Assembly: GCA_964472675.1 (NCBI GenBank)
Contig: CAYYLO010000005.1
Location: 1-64,000 of the forward strand
DNA length: 64,000 nt
Direction of reading: 5' to 3'
DNA from: 01-FULL-43-15b sp964472675
GTDB taxonomy: Bacteria > Patescibacteriota > Microgenomatia > UBA8517 > UBA10165
The position numbers and the translations under genes were made by a program. Shown in pieces: positions 31,910-41,078 of the stretch (position 1 is its first letter; each line of letters starts with the position of its first letter). The notes under the pieces were generated by a model. It worked only from the letters and a program-made list of their open reading frames with translations. It was not told the origin of the DNA and searched no databases.

Positions 31910-33199
31910 GTGGATATTGGACGTTTAATTTTTAAGAATGCCTCTTTTCAGGTAATTGGTAAAGTAATTACTATTTTCTCCTCGCTCCTCCTCACTTGGT
32001 TTTTGCGAGATAGGCTTGGCAATGAAGGGTACGGCGTTTACGTTTTTGTTACAGCATTTGTTTTGTTTTTTGGCAATATTGCCGATTGGGGTACCAATTT
32101 GATCGTGGTCCGCGAAGCATCAAGAGTAAACCAGGAAAATCAAAACACCATCTTTACAAGTAGTATAAGTTTTCGTCTGCTTCTCTCTTTCATTGCTGTT
32201 ATTCTGGTCAATATTTTTATTCGTGCCAACCTTGAGTGGCAGCCTTTTGTTTTACCAGCAACTATCGCGTCTTTTGTTCTGTTGGCCCTTTCCCTAAAGA
32301 ATTCCCTGGCGATCATTCTCCAGACAATTATGCGATTTGGGCTGCTTACAATGATGGAGGTTTTATTGTCCATTTCCTTTTTGTTACTTTCTGTTGCTTT
32401 TTTAATTAACAACTTTAATGTGCACTATGTAATGCTTGCCTGGGTTGTGGCTACAGCTATTTCAGCATTTTTGGGTTTTTGGTTTACCAGACAACACCTG
32501 AAAAGATTTTCCTTTGACTGGAATGTGAGCAAAAAAATAATTAAGGAGGCGTTGCCTACAGGAACACTACTTATCGTTTTTTCCATTTACAACAGAATAG
32601 ACATTCTTATTTTGCAGCATTTTTGGGGAACGGACAGCGTTGGTGTCTATGGACTTTCTTACAAGATTTACGAGACTTTAATAACTGGCGCCGCTTTTAT
32701 CGTTAGTGCCGCCTATCCCCTTTTGTCTTCCTTAAAACACACAGAAGATGTTCGACACGTTTATCAAAAAACCTTTAATATTCTTGCTGCCACCTGTCTA
32801 GTATTATTTTTGGTAACTTTTATTTTAGCCCCATCAATAAAATTACTTTGGGGTGAAAGCTCTCTCGCCTCTGTTTTGCCGCTGCGAATTTTATCTGTTG
32901 CTTTAATTTTTTCCTACCTTAACCATTTAACTGGTTATTCCTTAATTGCTTTAGGCAAACAAAAAATATCATTGTTAATTGGAGTATTTGCTTTACTTTT
33001 AAATTTGTCTCTTAACTTTCTGTTAATTCCCCACTATTCTTATCAGGCTGCCTCAGTAATGACTGTTGTGACAGAGGGTTTTGTTTTTGTGTGTTCCTCT
33101 GTTGCCCTTTATCAACTGACAGATCTTCGTCCCTCTTTTCTTTCTTTTCCCAAAACCATATACTCACTCTTGTTTGCAAGGAGAAAAAATGGAAAGTAA
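31910..33199 (+). CDS. Polysaccharide flippase (Wzx/MATE-like)
   Basis: A 429-residue protein with about 12 membrane helices and the N-terminal FKNASFQVIGKVITIFSSLL and LGNEGYGVYVFVTAFVLFFG, typical of Wzx-type exporters of lipid-linked oligosaccharides. Other family marks are DWGTNLIVVREASR and YNRIDILILQHFWGTDSVGV. GTG is taken as the start because the -10 box is 6 nt upstream. No glycosyltransferases adjoin it; the DUF4012-epimerase fusion at 33736 may belong to the same surface-polysaccharide function. It overlaps rnhA by 11 bp. Confidence 0.88.
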   Translation: MDIGRLIFKNASFQVIGKVITIFSSLLLTWFLRDRLGNEGYGVYVFVTAFVLFFGNIADWGTNLIVVREASRVNQENQNTIFTSSISFRLLLSFIAVILVNIFIRANLEWQPFVLPATIASFVLLALSLKNSLAIILQTIMRFGLLTMMEVLLSISFLLLSVAFLINNFNVHYVMLAWVVATAISAFLGFWFTRQHLKRFSFDWNVSKKIIKEALPTGTLLIVFSIYNRIDILILQHFWGTDSVGVYGLSYKIYETLITGAAFIVSAAYPLLSSLKHTEDVRHVYQKTFNILAATCLVLFLVTFILAPSIKLLWGESSLASVLPLRILSVALIFSYLNHLTGYSLIALGKQKISLLIGVFALLLNLSLNFLLIPHYSYQAASVMTVVTEGFVFVCSSVALYQLTDLRPSFLSFPKTIYSLLFARRKNGK

Positions 33200-33617
33200 T
33201 TCGCTTAAGGTTTTTTCAGATGGAGGGGCTCGCGGCAACCCCGGTCCTGCTGCCAGTGCTTTTGTAGTTAAAGATTTTCAGGACAATATAATTTATAAAA
33301 GTGGCAAAACAATTGGCAACACCACAAACAATATTGCAGAGTATACAGGAGTGAAAATGGCAATGGATTGGCTAGTTGAAAACAATAAAGAGAATTTTAA
33401 AATAAATTTTTTTTTGGATTCTCAACTAGTTGTTAATCAATTAAAAGGACTTTTTAAAATTAAAAATGAAAACTTAAGGAAAATAGTTTTATCAATTAAA
33501 GTGCTGGAAAACAAACTAAAAGCGGGAGTAACTTATCAACATATACCCCGCGAACAAAATAAGGAGGCAGATCTTTTAGTGAACATGGCACTTGATGGCT
33601 CTCCAATACTTTCATAG
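33189..33617 (+). CDS. rnhA: Ribonuclease HI
   Basis: A 142-residue RNase H that degrades RNA in RNA-DNA hybrids. The four acidic catalytic residues are visible: Asp in VFSDGGARGNPGPAASAF, Glu in NNIAEYTGVKMAM, Asp in FFLDSQLVVNQ and Asp in NKEADLLVNMAL. The start at 33189 follows AAGGAG by 6 nt, better than the upstream ATG at 33174. It overlaps the flippase gene 3' end. It is similar to short bacterial/archaeal RNase HI types without an N-terminal hybrid-binding domain. Confidence 0.93.
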   Translation: MESNSLKVFSDGGARGNPGPAASAFVVKDFQDNIIYKSGKTIGNTTNNIAEYTGVKMAMDWLVENNKENFKINFFLDSQLVVNQLKGLFKIKNENLRKIVLSIKVLENKLKAGVTYQHIPREQNKEADLLVNMALDGSPILS

Positions 33618-33700
33618 TTTCACAATAAAATTTTACTTTTGCAACTGACTTTCACGTCTCGCTAACACAAAATTTACTCATTTTTTATTTTGGAAGTTTC

Positions 33701-33729
33701 TTGCATTAATTTGTGAATTTGCCTACCAT
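33701..33729 (+). promoter_or_regulatory. Promoter of the epimerase-DUF4012 gene
   Basis: TTGCAT (33701-33706), 17-nt spacer, TACCAT (33724-33729), ending 6 nt before the ATG at 33736. It is one of the few cases here with both boxes clear and a leaderless start. Confidence 0.55.
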
Positions 33730-33735
33730 TAAAGC

Positions 33736-36570
33736 ATGTACCCACTGCCGGAATTTTTTTTTGATGGCAACTCTCCCATATCCTTAGTTTTTGGTGGAGC
33801 AAGTTTTATTGGTAGTCATCTATGTGAAGAACTTTTAAAAAAAAATATCCGTGTAATTTGTATTGACGACTTTGAGATTTTACCTGAAGAAAATATTTCT
33901 CATTTAAAAGGCAATTCTCAATTTGTTGCTGTTGATAGTAAAAATATTGAAAGACTTTTTGAAAGTATTGAAAGAGTTAATTATGTTGTTGATATTTATG
34001 GCGTTGATAATAAATGTACAAAATTATTAATCAAACTGGCAGACAAATTTAACTCACGTTATTTGTACGTCTCATCTTTTTTGAGTGAAGAATCAGAATT
34101 TAGTTTTGTTCATAAAAATGAACAAGAAGAAGATTTTCTAAGAAACCTAACCACTGAATATTCAAAACAAAAATTCAACTTCCGCATTGTCCGCCTGGGT
34201 GATGTCTACGGACCGCGGATGCATTTATTAGATGACAACCCCCTTTCTTTTTTGGTTGGAGAATATACCAGAGAGCGAAAGGTCAAAGTTCACGGAGATG
34301 AGTCATACGTGTACCCCTTATTTATTGATGATGCGATATGGGGGATTGTCAAAACATTATTATCACCTGGCACAAAGGGGTCGGTAATTTCTTTAACCGG
34401 AGACCGGTTAACATTTTCGGAGACTGCAGAGACTATAAAGTCTCTTAAAAGTGGTACTCCTGTTGAATATATAAGTCAGGACAAATTTCCAAACCGGCAA
34501 AAATTTTTGGGTGAGGGGTTTTTGCGAAAAGGAAGAGAACTTATCAACTGGGAGCCGCATACCACACCAACAGAGGGTTTGGCACATACACTCGAGTGGT
34601 TGGATAAAAATAAGAAAAAACTTAGTTTTACCAAAGTTGCACAAAAGAAGGAGAAAACAACTCTTGTTAACAAGCCAGCACCAGTCAGGAAGACTATGCC
34701 CCTAAAAGTTGTAAAGGCATATACCGGGTTTTGGCAGGACACCTTATCTAAAGAAAAAGAAGTAACTCCTCCCAAAAAGGCTATTAAAAAAAATGTTTTT
34801 ATTAAACCAATCCTTGCTGGAATTTTTTCGCTTACTATTTTTATATTGTGGTTTTTGGCTTTTCCGTTTGTTGAATTGTTTTTGGGACTGGCTAATTTGC
34901 AAATAGCCCAAAGCAAAATGGGCCAAAAAGATTTTCGTGATGTTGAAACTTGGGCAAGTATCTCAAGCTTTTGGTTTAAAAACTCTCAGGAAAGTTTCTT
35001 AAGATGGTCATCGCTGCCTCTTTTAAAAGCATATTCCACCAATATGGCCCAAAAGGGGAGAATAATGGATCGGGTTGTTGATATTGTCAAAAAGAAAAAA
35101 GACATAAGAGAATCTTCTGATGAGTTATTTGAAAAAGTTTTAGGTGAAGACTCTTACTCAATTGCGCCCTTTGCCAGTTCACTTTCAGTGCAAAGCTCTT
35201 CACTAGATCAAGGTTTGGCCTTTTTGGCCACAGAGATACAGGACGACAAAAACTTATTAAGTATGGTGACGAAGCGGTTGGGTGACTCAAGCGCCCAACT
35301 GTCTGATTTACGGGGACAAGCACGAATTATTTCAGGCCTGGCAGCAAATTTAGGAGATATTTTAGGATCTAAGACTAGGAAGTCTTATTTGGTACTTATT
35401 CAAGACAATACTTATGCAAGGCCAGGTGGGGGTTCTATTTTAGGATATGGAGTCCTCACTCTTGATAAAGGCAGGCTAATCTCAGGAGAATTTTTTAAAA
35501 CAGTTGTTGCAGATGGTCAGCTTAAAGGCAGAGTAGATCCGCCCCAACCGCTTGCAAAATACAAAAACCAGAATACATGGATGCTTAAGGATGTTTCTTG
35601 GGATCAGGACTTTTCAGTAGTTGCCAAAAGGGCAATTTGGTTTGCAGACAAAGAATTGGATCAAAAAATGGATGGGGTGATCTCTGTTGACCTGGATTTT
35701 TTGGCGGACGTTGTTAAAGAATCTGGTCCAATAGCAATAGAAGGGACAAAGGTTGATTCTAAAAATTTATACAAGCTGGTTTTAAGTAAAGATGGTGAGG
35801 AGAAGCAAGCGGTTGTGGTAAACATTTTTAATCAAATTTACGATAGTCTAATCAAAAACCCAGGTAAAATAGGGGATGTGTTGGGTGTAAAAAGTTTGGA
35901 AAACTTGGACCAAAAACACATCATGCTCTATGTTAACAACGCTCAAGTACAAAACATATTAGCCGAAGGTGGATGGGGGGGCTCAACTAAATATACAACC
36001 TGCACGGAGGGAGAGTCCTGTTTTGCTGATTACCTTAATTTCGCAGACGCCAACATGGGCGAGGGGAGTGTGAACTATTACCTAAAAAGATCTTTCTCTT
36101 TGGATGTTTTTATACAAAACGGGAAAGTTTTAAGAAAGCTGACAGTATTTTATAAAAGTAGCTCAAAAAACGGCTACAAGAATTATTTTAAAATTCTTAT
36201 CCCATCAGGTGCTGTAAACTCTAAAGCTTTTTTAGTAGATCAAAAGAAGGGTACACAAGAGAGCGTAAGCTTAGATATTCAAAACCAAAATAACAAAAGC
36301 TTACTCGGAGGATACATGGTTATACCAGGCGGAGAGGAACGGCAACTTATGCTTTCCTGGGAATCTGACCAAGGCGCTCTTTCTGACTATACGCTGGTGT
36401 GGCAAAAACAACCCGGCACTTCAAAAGAAGCCTTTTGGCTGACCGTAAACAACCCAAAATCAAGCTTAAAAGAGGCAAAACCGACTCCTTCATTGACAGG
36501 CTCAGGGTCAGTTGGGTACAATAGCACATTAGTAAGAGATTTCTTGCTAACAACCAAATGGCAAAAATAG
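33736..36570 (+). CDS. Fusion of NAD-dependent epimerase/dehydratase domain and DUF4012 membrane domain
   Basis: A 944-residue protein. Residues 15-290 are an extended-SDR sugar-nucleotide epimerase: FGGASFIGSHLCEELLKKN (GxxGxxG), the catalytic YSKQK as YxxxK, and RIVRLGDVYGPRMH. A linker leads to a membrane helix (about 355-385), then a large extracytoplasmic region with DUF4012 at about 540-880 (LVLIQDNTYARPGGGSILGY, and DGVISVDLDFLADVVKESGP). DUF4012 proteins are envelope proteins of unknown role. Having a nucleotide-sugar enzyme inside and DUF4012 outside suggests envelope glycan work. It overlaps rplY by 13 bp. Confidence 0.88.
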   Translation: MYPLPEFFFDGNSPISLVFGGASFIGSHLCEELLKKNIRVICIDDFEILPEENISHLKGNSQFVAVDSKNIERLFESIERVNYVVDIYGVDNKCTKLLIKLADKFNSRYLYVSSFLSEESEFSFVHKNEQEEDFLRNLTTEYSKQKFNFRIVRLGDVYGPRMHLLDDNPLSFLVGEYTRERKVKVHGDESYVYPLFIDDAIWGIVKTLLSPGTKGSVISLTGDRLTFSETAETIKSLKSGTPVEYISQDKFPNRQKFLGEGFLRKGRELINWEPHTTPTEGLAHTLEWLDKNKKKLSFTKVAQKKEKTTLVNKPAPVRKTMPLKVVKAYTGFWQDTLSKEKEVTPPKKAIKKNVFIKPILAGIFSLTIFILWFLAFPFVELFLGLANLQIAQSKMGQKDFRDVETWASISSFWFKNSQESFLRWSSLPLLKAYSTNMAQKGRIMDRVVDIVKKKKDIRESSDELFEKVLGEDSYSIAPFASSLSVQSSSLDQGLAFLATEIQDDKNLLSMVTKRLGDSSAQLSDLRGQARIISGLAANLGDILGSKTRKSYLVLIQDNTYARPGGGSILGYGVLTLDKGRLISGEFFKTVVADGQLKGRVDPPQPLAKYKNQNTWMLKDVSWDQDFSVVAKRAIWFADKELDQKMDGVISVDLDFLADVVKESGPIAIEGTKVDSKNLYKLVLSKDGEEKQAVVVNIFNQIYDSLIKNPGKIGDVLGVKSLENLDQKHIMLYVNNAQVQNILAEGGWGGSTKYTTCTEGESCFADYLNFADANMGEGSVNYYLKRSFSLDVFIQNGKVLRKLTVFYKSSSKNGYKNYFKILIPSGAVNSKAFLVDQKKGTQESVSLDIQNQNNKSLLGGYMVIPGGEERQLMLSWESDQGALSDYTLVWQKQPGTSKEAFWLTVNNPKSSLKEAKPTPSLTGSGSVGYNSTLVRDFLLTTKWQK
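36493..36522 (+). promoter_or_regulatory. Internal promoter for rplY
   Basis: A consensus TTGACA (36493-36498), 18-nt spacer and TGGGTACAAT (TACAAT 36517-36522) lie inside the 3' end of the preceding gene, giving a leader of about 29 nt before the rplY ATG. Confidence 0.6.
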
Positions 36571-37298
36571 AAGACAAAAAGGCTCCGGTTTCTAAAAAGT
36601 CTCAATTTGAAAATAGTTTGCAAGCTGAAAAGCGCGAGATTTTTGGCAGAAAGATAAAAAAGCTAAGGAAAAATGGCATTATTCCTGCGAATGTTTCCGG
36701 AAAACATATAAAGTCTTTTTCTATACAGGTGAAAGCCGATGAGTTTAAAAAGGTTTTTTCCGAGGCAGGGGAAACCGGAGTTGTAGGCTTGACTGTTGAC
36801 GGAGCAGTCCATCCGGTTTTAATCCACGAAATACACAAAGATCCAGTTTACGATTCTGCTCTTCATGTTGACTTTCTAGAGGTTAACCTGTCTGAAAAGG
36901 TAACTGCTACAGTTCCGGTTGAAATTGTGGGTGAATCTCCAGCTGTAGCTTCAGAAACGGGAGTTTTGGTTACTCAAATGCATGAAGTTGAGGTTGAAGC
37001 ATTGCCGACCGATCTTCCAGACAGCATCCAGGTTGATATTTCCGGCCTTACCGCGGTTGATGATGCCATAAAAGTTTCTGACCTTAAAGTTGACCGGTCG
37101 AAGGTAGAAATTAAGGAGGAAGACCCAGAAAGAATTGTCGTTTCTATCGCTGAACCAGCCAAAGAAGAAGTTGAAGAAGTAGCTCCTAGTGCCGCCGAAG
37201 GCGAAGAAGGTGCTCCAGCGGAAGGCGAGACAGGGGAAGGGGAAACCCCAGCTGAAGGTGCAGAGGAGAAGCCTGTGGAAGAAAAAAACCAGGAATAA
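36558..37298 (+). CDS. rplY: Ribosomal protein bL25 (CTC form)
   Basis: A 246-residue long form of bL25, which binds 5S rRNA. Residues 22-110 are the L25 domain (EIFGRKIKKLRKNGIIPANV, then HEIHKDPVYDSALHVDFLEV); residues 115-200 are the TL5/CTC C-terminal beta domain (PVEIVGESPAVASETGVLVT). The last 45 residues are a Glu/Ala/Pro/Gly-rich acidic tail. Length is typical of CTC proteins plus tail. It has its own promoter inside the upstream gene. Confidence 0.95.
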   Translation: MAKIEDKKAPVSKKSQFENSLQAEKREIFGRKIKKLRKNGIIPANVSGKHIKSFSIQVKADEFKKVFSEAGETGVVGLTVDGAVHPVLIHEIHKDPVYDSALHVDFLEVNLSEKVTATVPVEIVGESPAVASETGVLVTQMHEVEVEALPTDLPDSIQVDISGLTAVDDAIKVSDLKVDRSKVEIKEEDPERIVVSIAEPAKEEVEEVAPSAAEGEEGAPAEGETGEGETPAEGAEEKPVEEKNQE

Positions 37299-37303
37299 AT
37301 CTT

Positions 37304-38281
37304 CTAGATTCTTATTAATTTTTCCAGCCACGGAATATTCTCATTCTTCCTTTTCCACCATAAATTTTCCCAAATGTAATGTACCGCAAGTTGTTGGTAA
37401 GGAGCATATTTTTCAAAATGCTCGATTAGCTTTTCAACAGGAACGGGGTTTTCCGGGTCGCTGCCAAAGAAGACTTTTGAGTAGATCTTTTGCTCCCAAG
37501 GTGAGATGTGGTTGAAAAAATCAAAGTGGTGAAAAACATCAAACAGTAGGTACCAGACGGTAGCCGGGCCTACGCCGTAGATTTTCAAAAGCTCTTTCAT
37601 TTTGGCATCCCGATCTTTGTTTCTCAGCTTTGTTTCATCAATTAATCTCGCACCAAATTGTTCGTCAATGATTTTTATAGATTTAGCTCGATAGCCAAGC
37701 TTCAAATCTCTCAGTTCTTGCTCTGAAACATCTTTTAAACCTCCCGGGTTCCAAAAACAGTAAAGTTCTTTGTCGACAAACTCCAGCTTTGTTCCGTAGT
37801 TCTCAAAAAGAGTTTTAAGCATGGAGATAGATCTCTTAACTGTGGTGTTTTGCAGGATAATACCGATTATTAAGTAAGTGTACAAGTTGCCTGGATGTCC
37901 AGGCCTCATGCCGCGCCATTTTTTAATAATCGGTCCAAGAATCTTGTTGTTTTCGAACTTGCCATAAAAATCTCTTAGATCGAGGTCAAGATTGTATCTG
38001 TATTTAACTTCTTCGGTTAATTCTTTCAGCATGCTTTCTGGTAGTGGTTCTGGGGAATAAACAGACATTTCGATTTTTGGATTATTTGTGTTTCCGACTT
38101 CCTGAAACTCTAATCCCAGACATTCACCTTTAAAGTTCCATGTTTGCCACTTTTTGCCTGGTTCCCAGTAATTATCATCAGAGGGGAAATGGTCTGGTTT
38201 GTGGAAGGTTGAGTCAAAATGAAACGGGGAAGTAGGGACAATTTCTACTATCTGCCTAAACTTTAGCTTTTTACTTTTCAT
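37304..38281 (-). CDS. HhH-GPD superfamily DNA glycosylase-like protein
   Basis: A 325-residue protein. The C-terminal two thirds show the helix-hairpin-helix GPD fold: GNLYTYLIIGIILQNTTVKR (helices), a hairpin LLKIYGVGPATVWYLLFDVF, and the following FFNHISPWEQK, where an Asp/Trp/Glu pattern stands in place of the usual GVPVDTHV. The usual catalytic Asp is therefore not obvious. The N-terminal 110 residues are beta-rich as in AlkA/OGG-type enzymes. It probably acts in base excision repair; substrate unknown. It overlaps the VOC gene by 11 bp. Confidence 0.75.
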   Translation of the reverse strand: MKSKKLKFRQIVEIVPTSPFHFDSTFHKPDHFPSDDNYWEPGKKWQTWNFKGECLGLEFQEVGNTNNPKIEMSVYSPEPLPESMLKELTEEVKYRYNLDLDLRDFYGKFENNKILGPIIKKWRGMRPGHPGNLYTYLIIGIILQNTTVKRSISMLKTLFENYGTKLEFVDKELYCFWNPGGLKDVSEQELRDLKLGYRAKSIKIIDEQFGARLIDETKLRNKDRDAKMKELLKIYGVGPATVWYLLFDVFHHFDFFNHISPWEQKIYSKVFFGSDPENPVPVEKLIEHFEKYAPYQQLAVHYIWENLWWKRKNENIPWLEKLIRI

Positions 38282-38675
38282 TATTTCCGATCAAGTGAAA
38301 CTCAAGAGGCATGCCGTCGGGATCTTGCGTAAATATCGCAGTTCCGCCGTAGCCGTCGTCTGTAACACCACCGTCTTCCATCTCAATACCCCCATGCTTT
38401 AAGTGTTGTTCAATCTCTTTTAGGTCTTCCATTGAAGCAACACTGAAAGCCCAATGGTCGAGGCCGACATTGCCTCTGCGATTAAAAGGAACAGCTCCCT
38501 CACTGTTGTTCGGTGGAGACAACCACAAGGAATCAAGCCCTGCACCACTTAGCCCGTATGCGCCACCTTCTTCGGAAAAGATCTTCATACCACATGCTTT
38601 AACATAGAAGTCAGCAGATTTTTTCGGATCTTTAACTTTAAGAACTATATGGTGGACGCCAGTTACTTTAACCAC
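38271..38675 (-). CDS. VOC (glyoxalase/bleomycin-resistance-like) family protein
   Basis: A 134-residue protein of the vicinal oxygen chelate fold: start VTGVHHIVLKVKDPKKSADF, then GNVGLDHWAFSV and FTQDPDGMPLEFH, supplying the His/His/Glu metal ligands. Such proteins act as dioxygenases, isomerases or resistance factors; the substrate cannot be told. GTG is taken as the start because a TATAAT box ends 6 nt upstream. It precedes and overlaps the HhH-GPD gene. Confidence 0.9.
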   Translation of the reverse strand: MVKVTGVHHIVLKVKDPKKSADFYVKACGMKIFSEEGGAYGLSGAGLDSLWLSPPNNSEGAVPFNRRGNVGLDHWAFSVASMEDLKEIEQHLKHGGIEMEDGGVTDDGYGGTAIFTQDPDGMPLEFHLIGNNEK

Positions 38676-38681
38676 GCCTTA

Positions 38682-38687
38682 ATTATA
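38682..38687 (-). promoter_or_regulatory. -10 box of the VOC gene (leaderless GTG)
   Basis: Minus-strand GATATAAT puts TATAAT 6 nt before the GTG, predicting a leaderless transcript for the VOC/HhH-GPD pair. Confidence 0.5.
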
Positions 38688-38722
38688 TCGCAGATTGAAG
38701 CGAAATTATGATTTCAATTATA

Positions 38723-41017
38723 CTACTCTTGTGGAGTTGGCCAGGGGGCCAGCATGATGGACTCACTCTTTTCCAGTTTCTCCAACCACAACTCTTCAGT
38801 TAAGAAGGGTATAAAGGGATGGAGCAGTCTAAGTATAGAGTCTAGTACATACTCTAAAGTAGGCTGAGCGCCCTCGCGGCGGGATTTGGAATTTTCAATA
38901 TAGACATCGGCAAATTTATGCCATATAAAGTCATAGAGCTCCTCTGTCGCTAAATGCAGCTGAAAACCTTCGATATTTTTAGTTACTTCTTGGGTGGTTT
39001 TCTCCAATTCTTCCAGAATCCACATATCATCTTGGTGTAAGTTGTCATTCTGAGCCAGGTTACCGGACGGTACCTGGCTCAGAATCTCTGCTGTCGGAGC
39101 GTGTACACTTGTCCCAGGTTCCCCAGGACTCGCATGCGCGAGAGACCTTTCGGCCGATTGCCTCAGGGTGACACCATTTGGTCTTAAGTCAACAATAAAA
39201 CGGGCGATGTTCCGGAGCTTATTGCCGAAATTGCGAAAGTTTTTGGCACGCTCATCCATTAACTGCTTTGAAGTGCGGGAGTCGCGGCCAGGGGCGGCAT
39301 AGGTGTAAAGAGTCATTCTCACACTGTCAGTTCCCCAAGCATCGCGCAGCTCGTTAGGGTAAACTGCGTTCCCCAAAGATTTGGAAAACTTAGCGCCAGT
39401 TAGAGGGCGCAACATTCCATGGAAAAACATATGTTTGAATGGAATTTCGTCTTTAAACCACAACGAAAGCATAATCATGCGAGCAATCCATAAATATTTA
39501 ATTTCGGGAGCAGTGATCTCAAAATCCCAAGGGAAGTAGGCTTTAAAATCTTTAGATTTTTCAGGGCCGCCTTCGCCTTCAGTTTCGTCGAGCCAAGGCC
39601 AGCCGAGGGTAGTGATTGGCCACATGCCGGATGAAAACCATGTATCAAAAACCTGCTCGTCCTGTGCCCAGTGCTTTTTACCGCAAGAGGTACACTCCCG
39701 GGTTGGCTCTTCGAAAGAAACCATTATTTCTTTGTCCTTACCCACAAGCTTTCCGTGGTTACATTTTATACAGTACCAAACAGGAATTCTGTGCCCCCAC
39801 CAAAGCGAGCGGGAAATGCACCAGTCATGAATATTTTCCAGCCAGTCGGTGAGAATTTTTTGATAATTTTCAGGATAGAAGTTAATTTCTCCAATGTGCT
39901 CTAAAGCCTTTTTGGCCAAAGGCTCCATTTTGATAAACCATTCTTCAGAGATCAAAGGCTCAACTGTTGTTTTGCAGCGCTCGCAAATCGGGACAGAATG
40001 GGTATAATTTTCAACTTTCTCCAAAGCATCCAGACTTTCTAATTTTTGGGCTGCTTTTTCTCTTGCTTCTTCAATTTTTAAGCCGGACAAATCTTGTGCC
40101 AGTTCTGTTGTGCGGCCTGTTTTGTCAATAGCGTGTAGAATCGGAAGATTGTGGTCTTTGCCAATCTGGTAATCCAAAGGATCGTGGCCTGGTGTGATTT
40201 TTAATGCTCCTGTTCCAAACTCCGGATCAACCCTTTCATCTTCAAAAATGGGGACATACTCTCCGGTCAAGGGGTTTTTGGCTTTTTTGCCAATAAATTG
40301 GGCGTACTTAGGGTGGTTGGGGTAGACTGCAATACCCGTATCGGCGTAGATTGTTTCCGGACGAGCAGTGGCAATGACAACACAATCGCCTTCGGCTTGG
40401 CTTTGTTCAATTTGATATCTCACAAAGTAGAGCTTTTCTTCCTTTTCCAGATATTCCATCTCCACATCTTCAATAGCGGTTCCGCATTTTGGACACCATT
40501 GGACGATGTAGGCGCCTTTATATAAAAGGCCCTGTTCCCAAAAAGTTTTAAACTCGGTAAAAACAGCTTTTTGGATCTTAGGCTCAAAAGTAAACACCTC
40601 TCGTAACCAGTCGGCAGAAATTCCGAGTACTGTCCAGGTGTTATGGAAGGATTTATAAACCTCGTCTTTAAACTTCCAAGCTCGTTTCAACCATTCTTCG
40701 CGGCCTAGTTTGTGTTTTGACAAACCTTCTTTTTCAAGGATTTTGTTAAACGTGCCCTCAAATTGAATTCCTGCATGGTCGACTCCGGGAAGCAGTAAAA
40801 CGTCGTAGCCTTGCATACGTTTATAGCGGGCTAAAGCATCTAAAATTGCGTGCTGCATTGCATGACCCAAATGAAGGTCACCGGTTAAGTTGGGTGGAGG
40901 CATTAATAGGGAGTAGCGGGGTTTGTCAGATTCTGGATTGGCACGAAAAAGCCTCGAGGCTTCCCAGGCCTCGTATATTTCTTTTTCTTTGTTTAGTTGT
41001 TGCTGGTTATTGTTCAC
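38723..41017 (-). CDS. valS: Valyl-tRNA synthetase with embedded repeat
   Basis: A class I synthetase of 764 residues that charges tRNA-Val. The HIGH motif is HLGHA in PPPNLTGDLHLGHAM, the KMSKS motif is KFSKS in TGAKFSKSLGNAVYP, and the editing (CP1) domain is present with ATARPETIYADTGIAVYP. It is shorter than typical ValS because the C-terminal coiled-coil arm is missing. A 43-residue segment around ERSLAHASPGEPGTSV is encoded by a small repeat element (39044-39172) inserted in frame between the catalytic core and anticodon-binding domain. The GTG start at 41015-41017 is supported by a TATAAT box 7 nt upstream; a longer frame exists but contains noncoding repeats. Confidence 0.96.
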   Translation of the reverse strand: MNNNQQQLNKEKEIYEAWEASRLFRANPESDKPRYSLLMPPPNLTGDLHLGHAMQHAILDALARYKRMQGYDVLLLPGVDHAGIQFEGTFNKILEKEGLSKHKLGREEWLKRAWKFKDEVYKSFHNTWTVLGISADWLREVFTFEPKIQKAVFTEFKTFWEQGLLYKGAYIVQWCPKCGTAIEDVEMEYLEKEEKLYFVRYQIEQSQAEGDCVVIATARPETIYADTGIAVYPNHPKYAQFIGKKAKNPLTGEYVPIFEDERVDPEFGTGALKITPGHDPLDYQIGKDHNLPILHAIDKTGRTTELAQDLSGLKIEEAREKAAQKLESLDALEKVENYTHSVPICERCKTTVEPLISEEWFIKMEPLAKKALEHIGEINFYPENYQKILTDWLENIHDWCISRSLWWGHRIPVWYCIKCNHGKLVGKDKEIMVSFEEPTRECTSCGKKHWAQDEQVFDTWFSSGMWPITTLGWPWLDETEGEGGPEKSKDFKAYFPWDFEITAPEIKYLWIARMIMLSLWFKDEIPFKHMFFHGMLRPLTGAKFSKSLGNAVYPNELRDAWGTDSVRMTLYTYAAPGRDSRTSKQLMDERAKNFRNFGNKLRNIARFIVDLRPNGVTLRQSAERSLAHASPGEPGTSVHAPTAEILSQVPSGNLAQNDNLHQDDMWILEELEKTTQEVTKNIEGFQLHLATEELYDFIWHKFADVYIENSKSRREGAQPTLEYVLDSILRLLHPFIPFLTEELWLEKLEKSESIMLAPWPTPQE
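39044..39172. repeat. 129-bp REP/MITE-like element inserted in frame in valS
   Basis: The ends are inverted repeats: GTCATTCTGAG at 39044-39054 and CTCAGGGTGAC at 39162-39172 (9 of 11 positions complementary). A perfect 14-bp hairpin occupies 39047-39060 and 39072-39085. Length is 129 bp, exactly 43 codons, so the valS frame is kept. It resembles the element at 9619-9698. Confidence 0.7.
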
Positions 41018-41024
41018 CAATTCA

Positions 41025-41030
41025 ATTATA
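41025..41030 (-). promoter_or_regulatory. -10 box of valS (leaderless GTG)
   Basis: Minus-strand TCATATAAT places TATAAT 7 nt before the valS GTG; it also fixes the start downstream of the noncoding hairpin region. Confidence 0.5.
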
Positions 41031-41078
41031 TGACATTTGGAGCGCAGAATGAATTTTTGTAGTAGCGCACTTTTAAGA

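Noticed and set aside
38723..41017. Frameshift or chimera in ValS
   Set aside because: The unusual 43-residue segment is in frame and flanked by normal ValS motifs; its DNA is a recognisable repeat element.
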